Shown piece by piece: positions 29,397-38,887 of a stretch of 64,000 nt of DNA. The DNA comes from UTCFX2 sp963827155. Lineage in GTDB: Bacteria; Chloroflexota; Anaerolineae; Anaerolineales; UBA4823. The stretch lies in the NCBI GenBank assembly GCA_963827155.1, contig CAWGZV010000002.1, positions 1,860,001 through 1,924,000 of the forward strand, in the 5' to 3' direction. The notes under the pieces are model-generated. The model saw only the letters and a program-made list of their open reading frames with translations. It was not told the DNA's origin and did not search any database. How positions within the stretch are numbered: position 1 is the first letter of the stretch; each line of letters begins with the position of its first letter. A program made the translations under genes and the position numbers.

Positions 29397-32300
29397 CTAA
29401 GGTGAAATGCTTGTCTCGCTTGGCGCAGGAGTTTCACTGATTAGCGGGATTTCGGTGACAATGGAAGTATTCGTTGGAGCGATCGTCGGTATCTCTGTAG
29501 GAGTTGGTGTGGAAGTAGGCGTCGGAGTTGGAGCCTGGATGAATAAGCGGATTTTCCGCTCTGCATACGCGTTTTCCCGCCTTTAAGGTACAGTCTTAGT
29601 GTGATCACTTCATTGGGAAAGCCGACAAGATCCCACCGGTAAATCACCTCTGGTTGGTCGAATTTGTCGTTGCTTTGCGCTAAAGTTTCCCATTCGATTG
29701 GATTTTCACCGAAACCATAAGCCAGCTCCCAGTGGTCGAAATCTTCCGTGCTGTTTACAACCGCATAAATATCCAATAAGCTGCTTTGGATGACATCTTT
29801 ATCCCGCGGATATGCAAATTCGAGCTTCGGTCGTGGGTCATCGCCCTTGCATTCCCTGGTTGGATTGAATTGAACAGGTGGATCGAATCCCATCTGGGCC
29901 GACCATGATTGTCCTGCCGGATCTTTACGAATCCATTTTCGGGCAAAGGCGTCGGTTACATTAAGCACTAACTTATCTTGAATAAAATCAGAGCAAGCTG
30001 GAGAGGCTCGCAATCCAGTCCAGGTATCCAGGGTTACCTTTTGCCATAAATCTTGATCTGCTGGGAGCGGGGGATGATCGATTGTAAACAGCTCATTCCG
30101 CTGATTAGGGCACCATTGCGATGGAACCGTTCCAGAAATCGAACATATAACCTCTTGAACAATCCCAGCAGGCTGGCTAAACGATGTCACCTTGCCTTGA
30201 TAGAGTTTTTGGATCGCGCTCTGCATAAAATTCGACCAAATTGGCGCAGCTCCGCTCAGACCGGTTGTATTCTGCATTGGTGTGTAATCTGGATTACCAA
30301 CCCATACCCCAACAGCTAAATCTGGCGTGTAACCTAGTGTCCAATTATCACGGAAATCGTTCGTCGTTCCAGTTTTCACAGCAGCGGGGAAGGGGAGCTC
30401 TAAAACTGAATTTGGACCGAAAGCCGCCGACCGTGCCCGATTATCGGATAAGATCGACGTGATCAGGTAGGCATTCTCACTTCGAACAACCTGGTTTCCG
30501 ATCTCGGTTTGATGTTCGTATACCACCGTGCCTTGATAGTCTACAATCTTTGAAATTGCCACGGGAGCGACGCGAATCCCACCATTCGCGAGAACCGAAA
30601 AGGCGCTTGTCAAATCTAATAATGTGACTTCTCCGCCTCCCAATGTCAAGGCAAGCCCATAATCATTTCGGTCCAGGGTGGTAATCCCCAATTTTCGGGC
30701 AAATGCAATCAAACCCTGTTCACCAGGCTGTGTCGGATCATCATATATTCCAACAAATTGGAGGGTTTTGACTGCTGGGATATTATAAGAATTTGCTAAT
30801 GCGGTTCGCACTGTTACAGGACCATGGAATGTGCCGTCGTAGTTCACAGGACGATATTGTGGGCTTGGATCATCAGGCAATCCTGAAGGTGTAAATTCAG
30901 AAGGCACATCCCAAATAAGAGTTGCCGGTGTCCAACCTTTCTCAAATGCTGCCAGATATGTGATGGGCTTGATCGATGAACCAGGCTGGCGAGGACTGAC
31001 CGCCATATTCACCTGACCGGATATGGCTTCATTTTCAAAGTCTGTCGAACCCACCATCGCAAGGATTTCCCCGGTGTTGGGTTAAATCGCTACCAGCGCA
31101 CCGCTTTTTGCGTTTTGTGCACCCATTTGCGATACTTGTTGACTTACTGCATCCTGTGCCATATTTTGAAGCTGAGGATCAAGCGTAGTATAAACATTAA
31201 ATCCTGCCCGATAAATCGCTTGTGGATCATATTGAGCTTCAAGTTGAGCTCGTATGAAATTCACCCAATGCGGGAATCGCATATTGATATCAGGTGAAGC
31301 GAATTGGTCGCCTTTCATATTCTTGGCTGCGTTGGTTACAGATACTGCATCAACACATACTCTTTGCTCAGAGTTGCTCACATAAATACAACCCTGTTCC
31401 TGACTGAGAGCGAACATCAATGCAAGCACATCTTTTTGTCGTGTAAGCGTTTCATCCGGATTGGTGTAAATATCATAGACAGCCGGAGCTTGAGGTAATC
31501 CTGCAATGAAAGATGCTTGAGCCAGGTCGAGGTTTTCTGAGGTAAGCCCAAAATAAGTTTCGGAGGCGGCTTCAACCCCATACGCTAGGTTGCCGTAATA
31601 GATTTCATTTATATATAATTCCAGGATTTCATCTTTTGAGTACCGCCTTGTGATCTCAGCGGCTAGTATTGCTTCACGCACTTTGCGCTGATATGTTTGT
31701 TCTGATCTTTCTTCCGGTGTGAAGAGCAGATTTCGGGCAAGTTGTTGAGTGATCGTCGATGCACCTGAAACTGTTTCCCCACTCTGGTAATTTTGCACGA
31801 ATGCACGCACGATCGCAGTGATATCAAATCCAGGGTGACTGTAGAAGCCTTTGTCTTCGGTGGCAATCGTGGCGGCTACCATATACGGAGAGATTTTTGA
31901 TAAAGGTACATAGGTTCTTCTACCAGCAGACGGATCCAATATTTCATATAATAATCCGCCATTCCGGTCATAAATCCTTGTAGTCTCAAACTGGGAGGCC
32001 CGATCTTGAAGGTCTGCGATATCCGGAAGGGTAGCTGCTATCCTGTAATATTGATAAAACATGATTGAAAGAACACACAATCCGACAACCAATAAGCCAA
32101 ATAGACCCGCAAAACCACCCTTTAGGAGGCAGCCTATTCCAGCATTCCAATCGATCGATCGACGTGTAGGTGAAATCCTCCGAGGAGATGCAACTTTTTG
32201 GGGCGAAGACCGACGGACAGAGGAACGGTTTCCAGTTGGGAAATTCTGCTCGGAATTTTTTCCCTTTGTTTTTCCTCCACTGGCTGAATGCGCCGAAGCG

Positions 32301-32710
32301 TTGGGGGATGAGGGTATGGAATAAGGTTGAGAAGCTGCTCGATTCGAACTACCATTAAAAGCCGCTGGTGTAACATGAGTTGCACCATCATCCAATTGGC
32401 TAACACTTCGCGGCAAATTTCCTGCTGATGGCCGGCGGATTGGTTTACGGGTCTGTGCAGGTTCTGCAACAAAGTCAGCCCCACCAGTCGGAGAAGCCTC
32501 ATTCGATGATTCACCTCCTACCTGGGTTTTTCCTCCAAAAACAGGGGGTGGTTTCGATTGAGAATCTATAATGATTGGTGCAGTATCTCCATCCACTGGT
32601 TCCTGTGGCGCAGGTTGTGAAGGATCAATATAATGTTCTGATTTATCGACCATCCACCCAAAAGGCTGGCGTGGTTCTTCTTCGAGAGGGACAGTATCAC
32701 CTTCAGTCAT
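29397..32710 (-). CDS. Class A penicillin-binding protein (PBP1a type), frame broken
   Basis: About 1,104 residues. A 200-residue Ser/Pro/Gln-rich cytoplasmic tail precedes one membrane helix (GGFAGLFGLLVVGLCVLSIMFY). The glycosyltransferase 51 domain shows ATEDKGFYSHPGFD and GASTITQQLARNL. The transpeptidase domain shows the SxxK motif in PGSSIKPITYL, SYN in ALANSYNIPAVK and KTG in AAVKTGTTNDFRDNW. It polymerises and cross-links peptidoglycan outside the membrane. An in-frame TAA (31082-31084) interrupts AINPNTGEI, explained by one extra T plus one missing A. Near 29576-29578 a missing G shifts the frame; the true C-terminus is a Thr/Pro-rich tail ending at 29397-29399. It is convergent with the gene at 27052. 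Confidence 0.85.
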
Positions 32711-32766
32711 TTTTCTCTATTGATATCTGGCAGATTCGATAATTTACTGAGTATGTGGAAACCTGA

Positions 32767-33237
32767 TCAAGCTGGTCGTAATGCAATTAAAACGATCCAA
32801 CTACCCTTGTTGACCACTTCCGTTTTCTGATTAATTACATCGATATCTATTGTCACTAGTCCACCGCCTGTTCGCCTCATTTCCTTTGTCTCTCGCACGC
32901 GGAGTTTCGCATGAATGGTGTCTCCTAAGTAGACAGGCTTGATAAACTTCCACTCCGAAATCTCGCGAAAAACAATCACCGTCCCTTCCAAAACCCCTGT
33001 CTGCACGGCTAATCCTGATGTTATCGATGCAATCAGCAATCCGTGTGCTATCCGTTGGCCGATCAACGTGTTCCGACTGTATTCGGCATCAACATGGATT
33101 TGATTAAAATCCCCAGACAATCCAGCAAATTGGACAACATCTGTTTCGGTGATCGTCCTACCTGCGGTAATAAATTCTTGACCAGGTTCAAACTCCTCAA
33201 AATACATTCCGCGTGGATTTGATGGAATGGGATTCAT
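32767..33237 (-). CDS. MaoC-like (R)-specific enoyl-CoA hydratase-type protein
   Basis: 156 residues from ATG 33237, which has a GAGGAAA site upstream; a longer reading from 33297 lacks one. The hot-dog fold hydratase motif is present: FAGLSGDFNQIHVDAEYS with the catalytic Asp and His, then IAHGLLIASITSGL. Such proteins hydrate trans-2-enoyl-CoA or act as related dehydratases in fatty acid or hydroxyalkanoate metabolism. It sits just upstream of the penicillin-binding protein on the same strand but there is no functional link. Substrate unknown. Confidence 0.87.
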   Translation of the reverse strand: MNPIPSNPRGMYFEEFEPGQEFITAGRTITETDVVQFAGLSGDFNQIHVDAEYSRNTLIGQRIAHGLLIASITSGLAVQTGVLEGTVIVFREISEWKFIKPVYLGDTIHAKLRVRETKEMRRTGGGLVTIDIDVINQKTEVVNKGSWIVLIALRPA

Positions 33238-33379
33238 AAATTTTTCCTCATTTAGATAACATAATTTCCACTGATTCATCATTCTAGCATAAAACAATCC
33301 ACGCCAATTTGGTCATTCGACCTTAATTCCAGTCGACAGAACCTTTGACTGGAAAGAAAACTTGCCATAAAATGTACTT

Positions 33380-35757
33380 ATGCGCGAATGGAATCTTAAG
33401 AATGGCGACCCACTATCATTGGTATTATGCAGCGATGCAAGATTAGGTCCTACTGATTATCTGGATGATCAGATTTGGGAGTTATCTCTTAAAGGCGGAG
33501 ATCCGCCAGCCGTCGGTTTGAATACAACCTACGGTCTCAGAGCAAAATCCGCTAGGATATTCCCTCGTTTTACCGATGGAGACTCAATTAAACAGGATCC
33601 TGATAAATTCATCCGTACGCCCGCAGTAAGAAAAATATTCCCAAATTTCATTTCTTTAGATTTTTCGCCCTTCTCCGATATAGACGTAAATTATGAGATT
33701 TGGGTTCCTAATTCCCATACGATTGCCGGACGAATTTCTATTCAAAACCAGGCCAATATCGAACGTCGGATACAATCCGAAATAGTCGCCCAGTTATCGC
33801 CAATTGAAGGGCAGCGGATGGCAGCATTTGAGATGGCAAATAACACATTGTTGTATGGCTCCAGCGACGGCTTGACGCCAGTCTTATTCATGACCGGCGC
33901 AGTAAAGTCTGGACCCGGACCATACCCCTCCTTGGCAACTACAATGCAGCTCGCTCCCGGAGAAAAACGACAATTCATTTGGGTTTCCGCTGCATTGTCA
34001 GATCGAGAAGGCTCGTTATCCCTTGCAAATGAAATCAGCATCCAAAATTGGGAAGCAATGATCTCGCGAATTGAAATGCTTTCTGCTGGCTCGGTAGAAA
34101 TTTATACGGGAGAGCCAGCCTGGGATGCAGCATTGATGCTTTCTCAGAAAGCAGCCACAAGCTTAATAGCTGGGCCGTCGGTTCATTTACCATATCCTTC
34201 GCTGCTTTCAACCCGCAGTCCGGATCAGGGTTTTTCATTTCGCGGGGACGGAACAGATTATTCCCACCTTTGGAATGGACAAACAATTTTTGAAACCCTC
34301 TATCTTTCAGATATCTTGTTGCCAATCGATTCGGAAATTGTTAAAGGATTGATCCGTAATTTTCTTTCGATCCAAGAACCCGATGGCGCCATCGACTCAA
34401 AACCAGGGATGGCCGGTCAGCGAAATCATGCATTGATCTCTCCACTACTCGCTGAGCTCATCTACCGAACCTATGAACAGACTGCAGATAAAAATTTCCT
34501 CCAGGAGACATTTCCCGCTATCTCGAAATACTTGGAGAAATGGTTCTCTCCAGATCATGATCGAGATCAGGATGGAATTCCTGAATGGGAAAATTCCCTT
34601 CAGTCTGGATTAGATGATCATCCAATCTATTCACATTGGCAAACAGGATCATTGAACATCGATATCACCACCTCCGAAAGCGTTTCCCTAAACTCTCTCC
34701 TTTTTCATGAATTACAGATTCTTCGAAAAATAGCACAAGAGTTGGGACGAGAAGCTGAAATCGCTCAGTTCAACCATAAAGAAATTACGCTGAAAGATGC
34801 TGTTGAAGCCAGTTTTGATAATCAGACAATCTGTTACTTTGACCGTGATCGAGATACCCATTTCAGTACTTCTGGCGATTTGATTTTTGAAGGAAAAGGA
34901 TCGGGAATTATTCAAATCCGCCAGAAATACGAACAGCCCGTCCGGTTGTGCATCCAGGTGCATACCGAAGAGACCATTCGTCCTAGCCCATTAATTTTTA
35001 TTCACGGAATAAGCGCATCAGGTCATTCAAGAATTGAAAAATCGGTGAGGAACAATTTCGATGGATGCCTGGAATAGGTCTATTTACCGCACAACGTGTA
35101 TATTCTCAAATTGATCGGATAGAAATTCGAGGTCTTGAACCGGAAGATCGGATCATGGTCACTAATGTAGATTATCGATTTATTGATATTAGTCTCCTTG
35201 CACCTATCTTTGCTGAGATTCCAGACAGAGATCGAATCGGAAAACTTGTTGAGGAAACAGTCACCAATCCTGGTTTATTCTGGAGAGAGTTCGGCTTGCC
35301 AGCTTTTCCACGACCTCCCGCTTCCGCAAATCAAAACACCTGTTGGAGTGTGAATTTATATTGGAATGTTTTAATCGGAAGAGGACTTGTCAAATTTGGA
35401 TATCGAACTCTAGCAGCTGACCTTTTGACACGAGTAATGAACGCGATTATCCAATCACTAAAGGCAGATCGGGCATTTCGGAGGAGCTACCACGCCGAGA
35501 CTGGAAAGGGATTAGGGGAATTTAACTCTATTTCCGGTCTGGCGCCTGTTGGATTTTTCTTGGACGTGCTTGGGGTGAGATTGATTTCATCGAGAAAAGT
35601 GGGTTTATCCGGATTTAACCCCTTCCCCTGGCCTGTTACGGTAAAATATCGTGGAATGACAATCATGCGCCAGCAGGATAAAACCACTGTAATCTTCCCA
35701 GATAACCAGACCGTTATTGTCACCGATCCAAATCCACAATTGGTAACCCTTGAATAA
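33380..35757 (+). CDS. Amylo-alpha-1,6-glucosidase/debranching-type glycosyl hydrolase, one frame break
   Basis: About 792 residues after repair. The N-terminal region (to about residue 250) is a beta-sandwich like the N-domain of bacterial glycogen debranching enzymes. The middle holds an (alpha/alpha)6 toroid as in GH63/GH133-type glucosidases: SLLSTRSPDQGFSFRGDGTDYSHLWNGQTIFETL, QEPDGAIDSKPGM and SPDHDRDQDGIPEWENSLQSGLDDHP carry likely catalytic acids. The frame changes at the T run 35056-35058, where one missing T restores FRWMPGIGLFTAQRVYSQ. The C-terminal ATG at 35065 is therefore unlikely to be a separate gene. It is likely to act on alpha-glucans in the cytoplasm. Exact specificity is open. 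Confidence 0.72.
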
Positions 35758-35783
35758 TCAGCGTTATTTAACTGGAGGAATAT

Positions 35784-36122
35784 ATGGGAAATGGGCAGAT
35801 TGACCGGCTTATGACGGTCGTTATTCAAGTACAGGACATGGATGAAGCAATAAATGCCTTGAATGAAATTGGGCTTTCAGTAACAAATCTTTCCAGTTCA
35901 GGCGGATTCCTCGGTGGAAGAAATACTACCCTATTAATTGGTTTGGATCGGGATCAGGAGGAATTGGTGCTTCGTTCTCTCCGGAAAACGTGCCGACGCC
36001 GAATTGAATACGTAACTACCTCGCTCGAAGGTGCGCCATTTCACTTGCCACTTTCTACACCAGTTCCTGTTGGCGGCGCTACAGTTTTCACATTTCCCGT
36101 GGAACATTACGAGGTGATTTAA
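35784..36122 (+). CDS. Cyclic-di-AMP receptor-like protein (first copy)
   Basis: 112 residues preceded by GGAGG. It has the PII-like CdAR (PF06153, DarA/PstA) pattern: a beta strand LMTVVIQVQDMDEAINALNEIG, then the ligand loop SSGGFLGGRNTTLLIGLD with the Gly-rich TGGFL-type motif, and a C-terminal FPVEHYEVI strand. Members bind c-di-AMP as trimers in the cytoplasm and relay potassium, osmolyte or wall status. The next gene is a paralogue starting at the adjacent base. Confidence 0.85.
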   Translation: MGNGQIDRLMTVVIQVQDMDEAINALNEIGLSVTNLSSSGGFLGGRNTTLLIGLDRDQEELVLRSLRKTCRRRIEYVTTSLEGAPFHLPLSTPVPVGGATVFTFPVEHYEVI

Positions 36123-36389
36123 ATGAAACTGATTATCACGATTATTAACGACAGTGATAATGATTCTGTCTCTCAAGCACTGATAAGCGAAGATTTTCGG
36201 GTCACCAGGATTGCTTCTACAGGCGGATTTTTTCGAAAAGGATCTAGCACTCTGATGATCGGTCTATCGGAAGAAAGAATTGATAAAGCAATAGAGATTA
36301 TTCGCAATAATACAACTTCGCCAAACGACCCTTTGGAGAAACGCGCAACGATCTTTGTAATTCCAGTCGAAGATTATCTCCAAATATGA
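36123..36389 (+). CDS. Cyclic-di-AMP receptor-like protein (second copy)
   Basis: 88 residues. The start ATG follows the stop of the first copy with no spacer. It is a shorter form of the same PII-like fold: MKLIITIINDSDNDSVSQALISEDFRVTRIASTGGFFRKGSSTLMIGL and C-terminal IFVIPVEDYLQI. The STGGFF motif is closer to the standard c-di-AMP binding TGGFL motif than the SSGGFL of the first copy. A heteromeric trimer of the two products is a testable idea. No ligand synthase (DisA/CdaA) is in the window. Confidence 0.85.
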   Translation: MKLIITIINDSDNDSVSQALISEDFRVTRIASTGGFFRKGSSTLMIGLSEERIDKAIEIIRNNTTSPNDPLEKRATIFVIPVEDYLQI

Positions 36390-36421
36390 AAAACAAGGAT
36401 TTTTCAAGCATAGAATTTCAA

Positions 36422-37000
36422 TTATTCATGAAATTCTTCAACCTGATAAACTTGAACCTTTAGTATTTTCTTTTTCCAGATGTTATGCGGCGCTCCCATC
36501 TTATCGCATAAGTGATCCAGGAATAATGCCGGCTCTGGAAGTTTACTCCAGACTTGGGGTAAGAATGTGGCTCTGCGCCATCCATCAAATAAAGTAACAC
36601 CATCGATATTGGGTCGCAATTTGGATACCAGCTCCTCAGGTCTGTCATAATCCAGATCTGTTGGTTTGGTAAGTCGCGAGATTTCGATCTTGATCTTCGA
36701 AACCTCCTCCTTTTCGAGAGGAGGAAATCGATAATCTTGGAGGGCTGCTGCGATTGCATGCTCACAAACATCCTCGACGAGAGGTTGGTAGGCTTCCAAT
36801 GCTCCCACACAACCCCTCAATTCTCCATTTATCGTAAGGGTTACAAACGAGGCGCCTTTTTCGCTGAGGTGGCGCGGAAGTTTTGATAAATCCAATATAG
36901 GCGATGGTATTTGATATACCCCAAGTTCGATGGCTTGACGGGCGTAATGAAGTAATAATCTTCGTTCATCTTCTGACAGGGGGTCGATAGTATGCTCCAT
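36422..37000 (-). CDS. amrA: AMMECR1-domain protein (AmmeMemoRadiSam system protein A)
   Basis: 192 residues matching the AMMECR1 fold: FVTLTINGELRGCVGALEAYQPLVEDVCEHAIAAALQDYRFPPL contains the invariant LRGC(V/I)G hexapeptide region, followed by DGVTLFDGWRRATFLPQVW. In bacteria this domain is often encoded with MEMO and a radical SAM gene, but neither is present here. It overlaps the end of the flavin reductase gene upstream (one base) so they are co-transcribed. Biochemical role unknown. Confidence 0.9.
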   Translation of the reverse strand: MEHTIDPLSEDERRLLLHYARQAIELGVYQIPSPILDLSKLPRHLSEKGASFVTLTINGELRGCVGALEAYQPLVEDVCEHAIAAALQDYRFPPLEKEEVSKIKIEISRLTKPTDLDYDRPEELVSKLRPNIDGVTLFDGWRRATFLPQVWSKLPEPALFLDHLCDKMGAPHNIWKKKILKVQVYQVEEFHE

Positions 37001-37494
37001 TATTCCGGACCTTCCTTCGTCCGATTGAATTCGTTGCCTATCCCATGGTAGCGTCGATCAAAATATAAAAGCGGGCTTCCACCCAAATTGACTTGTGCCG
37101 CAATTACCTCTCCAAAATAGACGGAATTCCCACCCAGGTCGATGGATCTTCTTACTCTGCAATCAAGATAAGCAAGACCACCGAGTAGAAATGGTGATCC
37201 AGTTATTAGCGTAGTAAAGTCTAAACCAGAAAAGCGATCCTGCAGATCAGTCGTTTGACCCGCAAATCTTTCAGAAATTTCTCTTTGTGACGCATCCAGG
37301 ATACATATCCCGAATATTCGAGATTTCTTGATCATCATGAATGTACGCGAACCTCTTTGGATAGAAACCATGATGATGGGTGGAGCTAGAGATATCGATG
37401 TGAACGAACTGACAGTCATTCCATGTTGGATATTCTCAAATATTGTCGAGACAATCGTCACTCCGCTTGCCCATTGGCGCATCGCTTGGCGCAA
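37000..37494 (-). CDS. Flavin reductase family protein
   Basis: 164 residues of the split-barrel FMN-binding flavin reductase fold (HpaC/ActVB-like): RQAMRQWASGVTIVST, HGMTVSSFTSISLAPPIIMVSIQ, and the C-terminal HGIGNEF. It reduces FMN or FAD with NAD(P)H, often to feed a monooxygenase. The start is uncertain: a TTG at 37494 is used here. Family members usually begin a few residues earlier with DPELLRQ, and the codons for that are present but bounded by a TAA, so a small error upstream is possible. It is the first gene of the pair with the AMMECR1 gene. Confidence 0.85.
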   Translation of the reverse strand: MRQAMRQWASGVTIVSTIFENIQHGMTVSSFTSISLAPPIIMVSIQRGSRTFMMIKKSRIFGICILDASQREISERFAGQTTDLQDRFSGLDFTTLITGSPFLLGGLAYLDCRVRRSIDLGGNSVYFGEVIAAQVNLGGSPLLYFDRRYHGIGNEFNRTKEGPE

Positions 37495-37598
37495 TAATTC
37501 GGGATCAGCTCGTTAAATCCTATTATTCAATTACCACCTCAATAGTCAATTATACTGGTAAGCAGACCCTTTGCAAATCTGGGACTTTATGCTAAACT

Positions 37599-37645
37599 TC
37601 ACCGCCGACCGAGCCGTTATTACGGCGGCTTTCCGCTCCTGGCGG
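37599..37645 (+). promoter_or_regulatory. Structured 5' leader of the rpsF operon
   Basis: GC-rich paired elements before rpsF: CCGCC (37602-37606) can pair with GGCGG (37640-37644), enclosing GCCGT/ACGGC (37613-37617 with 37622-37626 region) with a TATT loop. Position, about 50 bases before the ribosome site of rpsF, is that of the known S6-S18 autoregulatory leader. A -35/-10-like pair (TTGCAA 37571, TAAACT 37593) lies just upstream. The assignment as an S6:S18 sensor is inference. Confidence 0.45.
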
Positions 37646-37693
37646 GCAAAAGTTCTGACCAGGGGCAATCCCGAGGAAAGGAGGCTTTTCCCC

Positions 37694-37978
37694 ATGCGCG
37701 AATATGAATTGGTGGTCATTTTTCACCCTGATTTGGATGAAAATGCGATGACCGAGCTCATCAAACAAATCTCCAGTTGGATAACTGAAGATGGTGGTGA
37801 GTTATTAAAAACGGATATTTGGGGTAGGCGTGAAATGGCTTACCTGATCCGGAAACAGAAATATGGACAGTATGTTTTGTTCCATTCCAAGATGGATCCC
37901 AAGCTTGGCACTACACTCGAGCGCAACCTGGGCTTTTTGGAGCCTGTAATGCGTTACTTGATTGTTGCTAAAGAATAA
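37694..37978 (+). CDS. rpsF: 30S ribosomal protein S6
   Basis: 94 residues from ATG 37694, preceded by GAAAGGAGG. MREYELVVIFHPDLDENAMTELIKQI, then WGRREMAYLIRKQKYGQYVLFHSKMDP and LGFLEPVMRYLIVAKE are diagnostic for S6. S6 binds with S18 to the platform of the 30S subunit. The longer open frame to 37571 covers the leader and is not coding. First gene of the conserved rpsF-ssb-rpsR operon. Confidence 0.95.
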   Translation: MREYELVVIFHPDLDENAMTELIKQISSWITEDGGELLKTDIWGRREMAYLIRKQKYGQYVLFHSKMDPKLGTTLERNLGFLEPVMRYLIVAKE

Positions 37979-38063
37979 AGAATTTCATTTCTTCCGGAGA
38001 TTACCCTTCCCCGGCATCGCTTGACTAGGTGTTTATTGTTCGATTTTCGGACAGGAGTAAGAA

Positions 38064-38456
38064 ATGACACGCGGTTTGAATAAAGTCCTGATCATAGGAC
38101 GGGTGGGACGAGATCCGGAGATGCGCTACACTCCATCTGGAAGACCGGTGACAACTTTTGGTGTAGGCACCACTCGGACCTGGAACACTTCGACCGGCGA
38201 GCGTAAAACCGAAACTGAATGGTTTAATGTGGTCGCCTGGAGTAATCTAGCGGAAATTTGTAAACAATACCTGGTCAAGGATCATCTGGTTTACATCGAA
38301 GGACGCTTGCAAACCCGTCATTGGGAAGATCAGGAAGGGAATAAGCATTCAGCCACTGAAATCGTCGCCTCTGAGATGATTATGTTGGATGAACGCCGAG
38401 AATCAAATCTGCCAAGCAGTGAGATTTACGCTGACGATGAAAGTTTGTTTCAGTAA
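38064..38456 (+). CDS. ssb: Single-stranded DNA-binding protein
   Basis: 130 residues with an OB fold: GLNKVLIIGRVGRDPEMRYTPSGRPVTTF, ETEWFNVVAWSNLAEICKQYL and the EGRLQTRHWEDQEG strand. SSB coats single-stranded DNA during replication and repair. The C-terminal tail is short and acidic (SEIYADDESLFQ) and ends in LFQ rather than the common DDDIPF, a variant of the protein-binding tip. It is placed between rpsF and rpsR as in many bacteria; AGGAG precedes the ATG. Confidence 0.95.
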   Translation: MTRGLNKVLIIGRVGRDPEMRYTPSGRPVTTFGVGTTRTWNTSTGERKTETEWFNVVAWSNLAEICKQYLVKDHLVYIEGRLQTRHWEDQEGNKHSATEIVASEMIMLDERRESNLPSSEIYADDESLFQ

Positions 38457-38508
38457 TTTATCTATCGATTAAATTAGCTGGTCTAATCTCCAGCAAGGAG
38501 TCAAGAAA

Positions 38509-38778
38509 GTGAGTAATCAACCATCCCGAGAGGAATATCAACCCGGAGGTAGGCGTTTCTTTGCCCGACCTCGGGAGTGTGCATTCTGTACAGATAAGAA
38601 TGCCAAAATCGATTATAAGTTAGTCGAGGTGCTTCGGAGATATGTAACGGATGAAGGGAAAATCCGACCTCGTCGACAGACAGGGGTATGTGCAAGACAC
38701 CAGCGCGAACTGGCTCGTTCCATAAAACGCGCCCGTCATATCGCCCTGCTTCCCTTTGCAGGCGAAGTTTTGCGATAA
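38509..38778 (+). CDS. rpsR: 30S ribosomal protein S18
   Basis: 89 residues from GTG 38509 with an AAGGAG site upstream. RPRECAFCTDKNAKIDYKLVEVLRRYVTDEGKIRPRRQTGVCARHQRELARSIKRARHIALLPF is diagnostic. The cysteine pair CAFC and the later CARH make the zinc-binding (C+) form of S18. It works with S6 on the 30S platform. Last gene of the rpsF operon. Confidence 0.95.
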   Translation: MSNQPSREEYQPGGRRFFARPRECAFCTDKNAKIDYKLVEVLRRYVTDEGKIRPRRQTGVCARHQRELARSIKRARHIALLPFAGEVLR

Positions 38779-38829
38779 TCTGATAGTCTCTTCCGGTTTG
38801 GGTCTCCCTCAGGTTGGAGAAGACCTGAT

Positions 38830-38860
38830 GAGCGCGCCGAGTTAAAATGACGGCGCGCTC
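38830..38860 (+). terminator. GC-rich hairpin between rpsR and the foldase gene
   Basis: Perfect 10-base inverted repeat GAGCGCGCCG (38830-38839) and CGGCGCGCTC (38851-38860) with an 11-base loop. There is no T run after it on the plus strand, so it may slow or partially attenuate transcription into the PpiC gene or protect the rpsR mRNA end instead of fully terminating. Confidence 0.55.
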
Positions 38861-38887
38861 GCCCACACCAGAAAGATGAGGCGAATT

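Noticed and set aside
35065..35757. A separate gene after the debranching enzyme, starting at ATG 35065
   Set aside because: It begins in mid-domain, has no ribosome site, and continues the glycosyl hydrolase if one T is added at 35056-35058.
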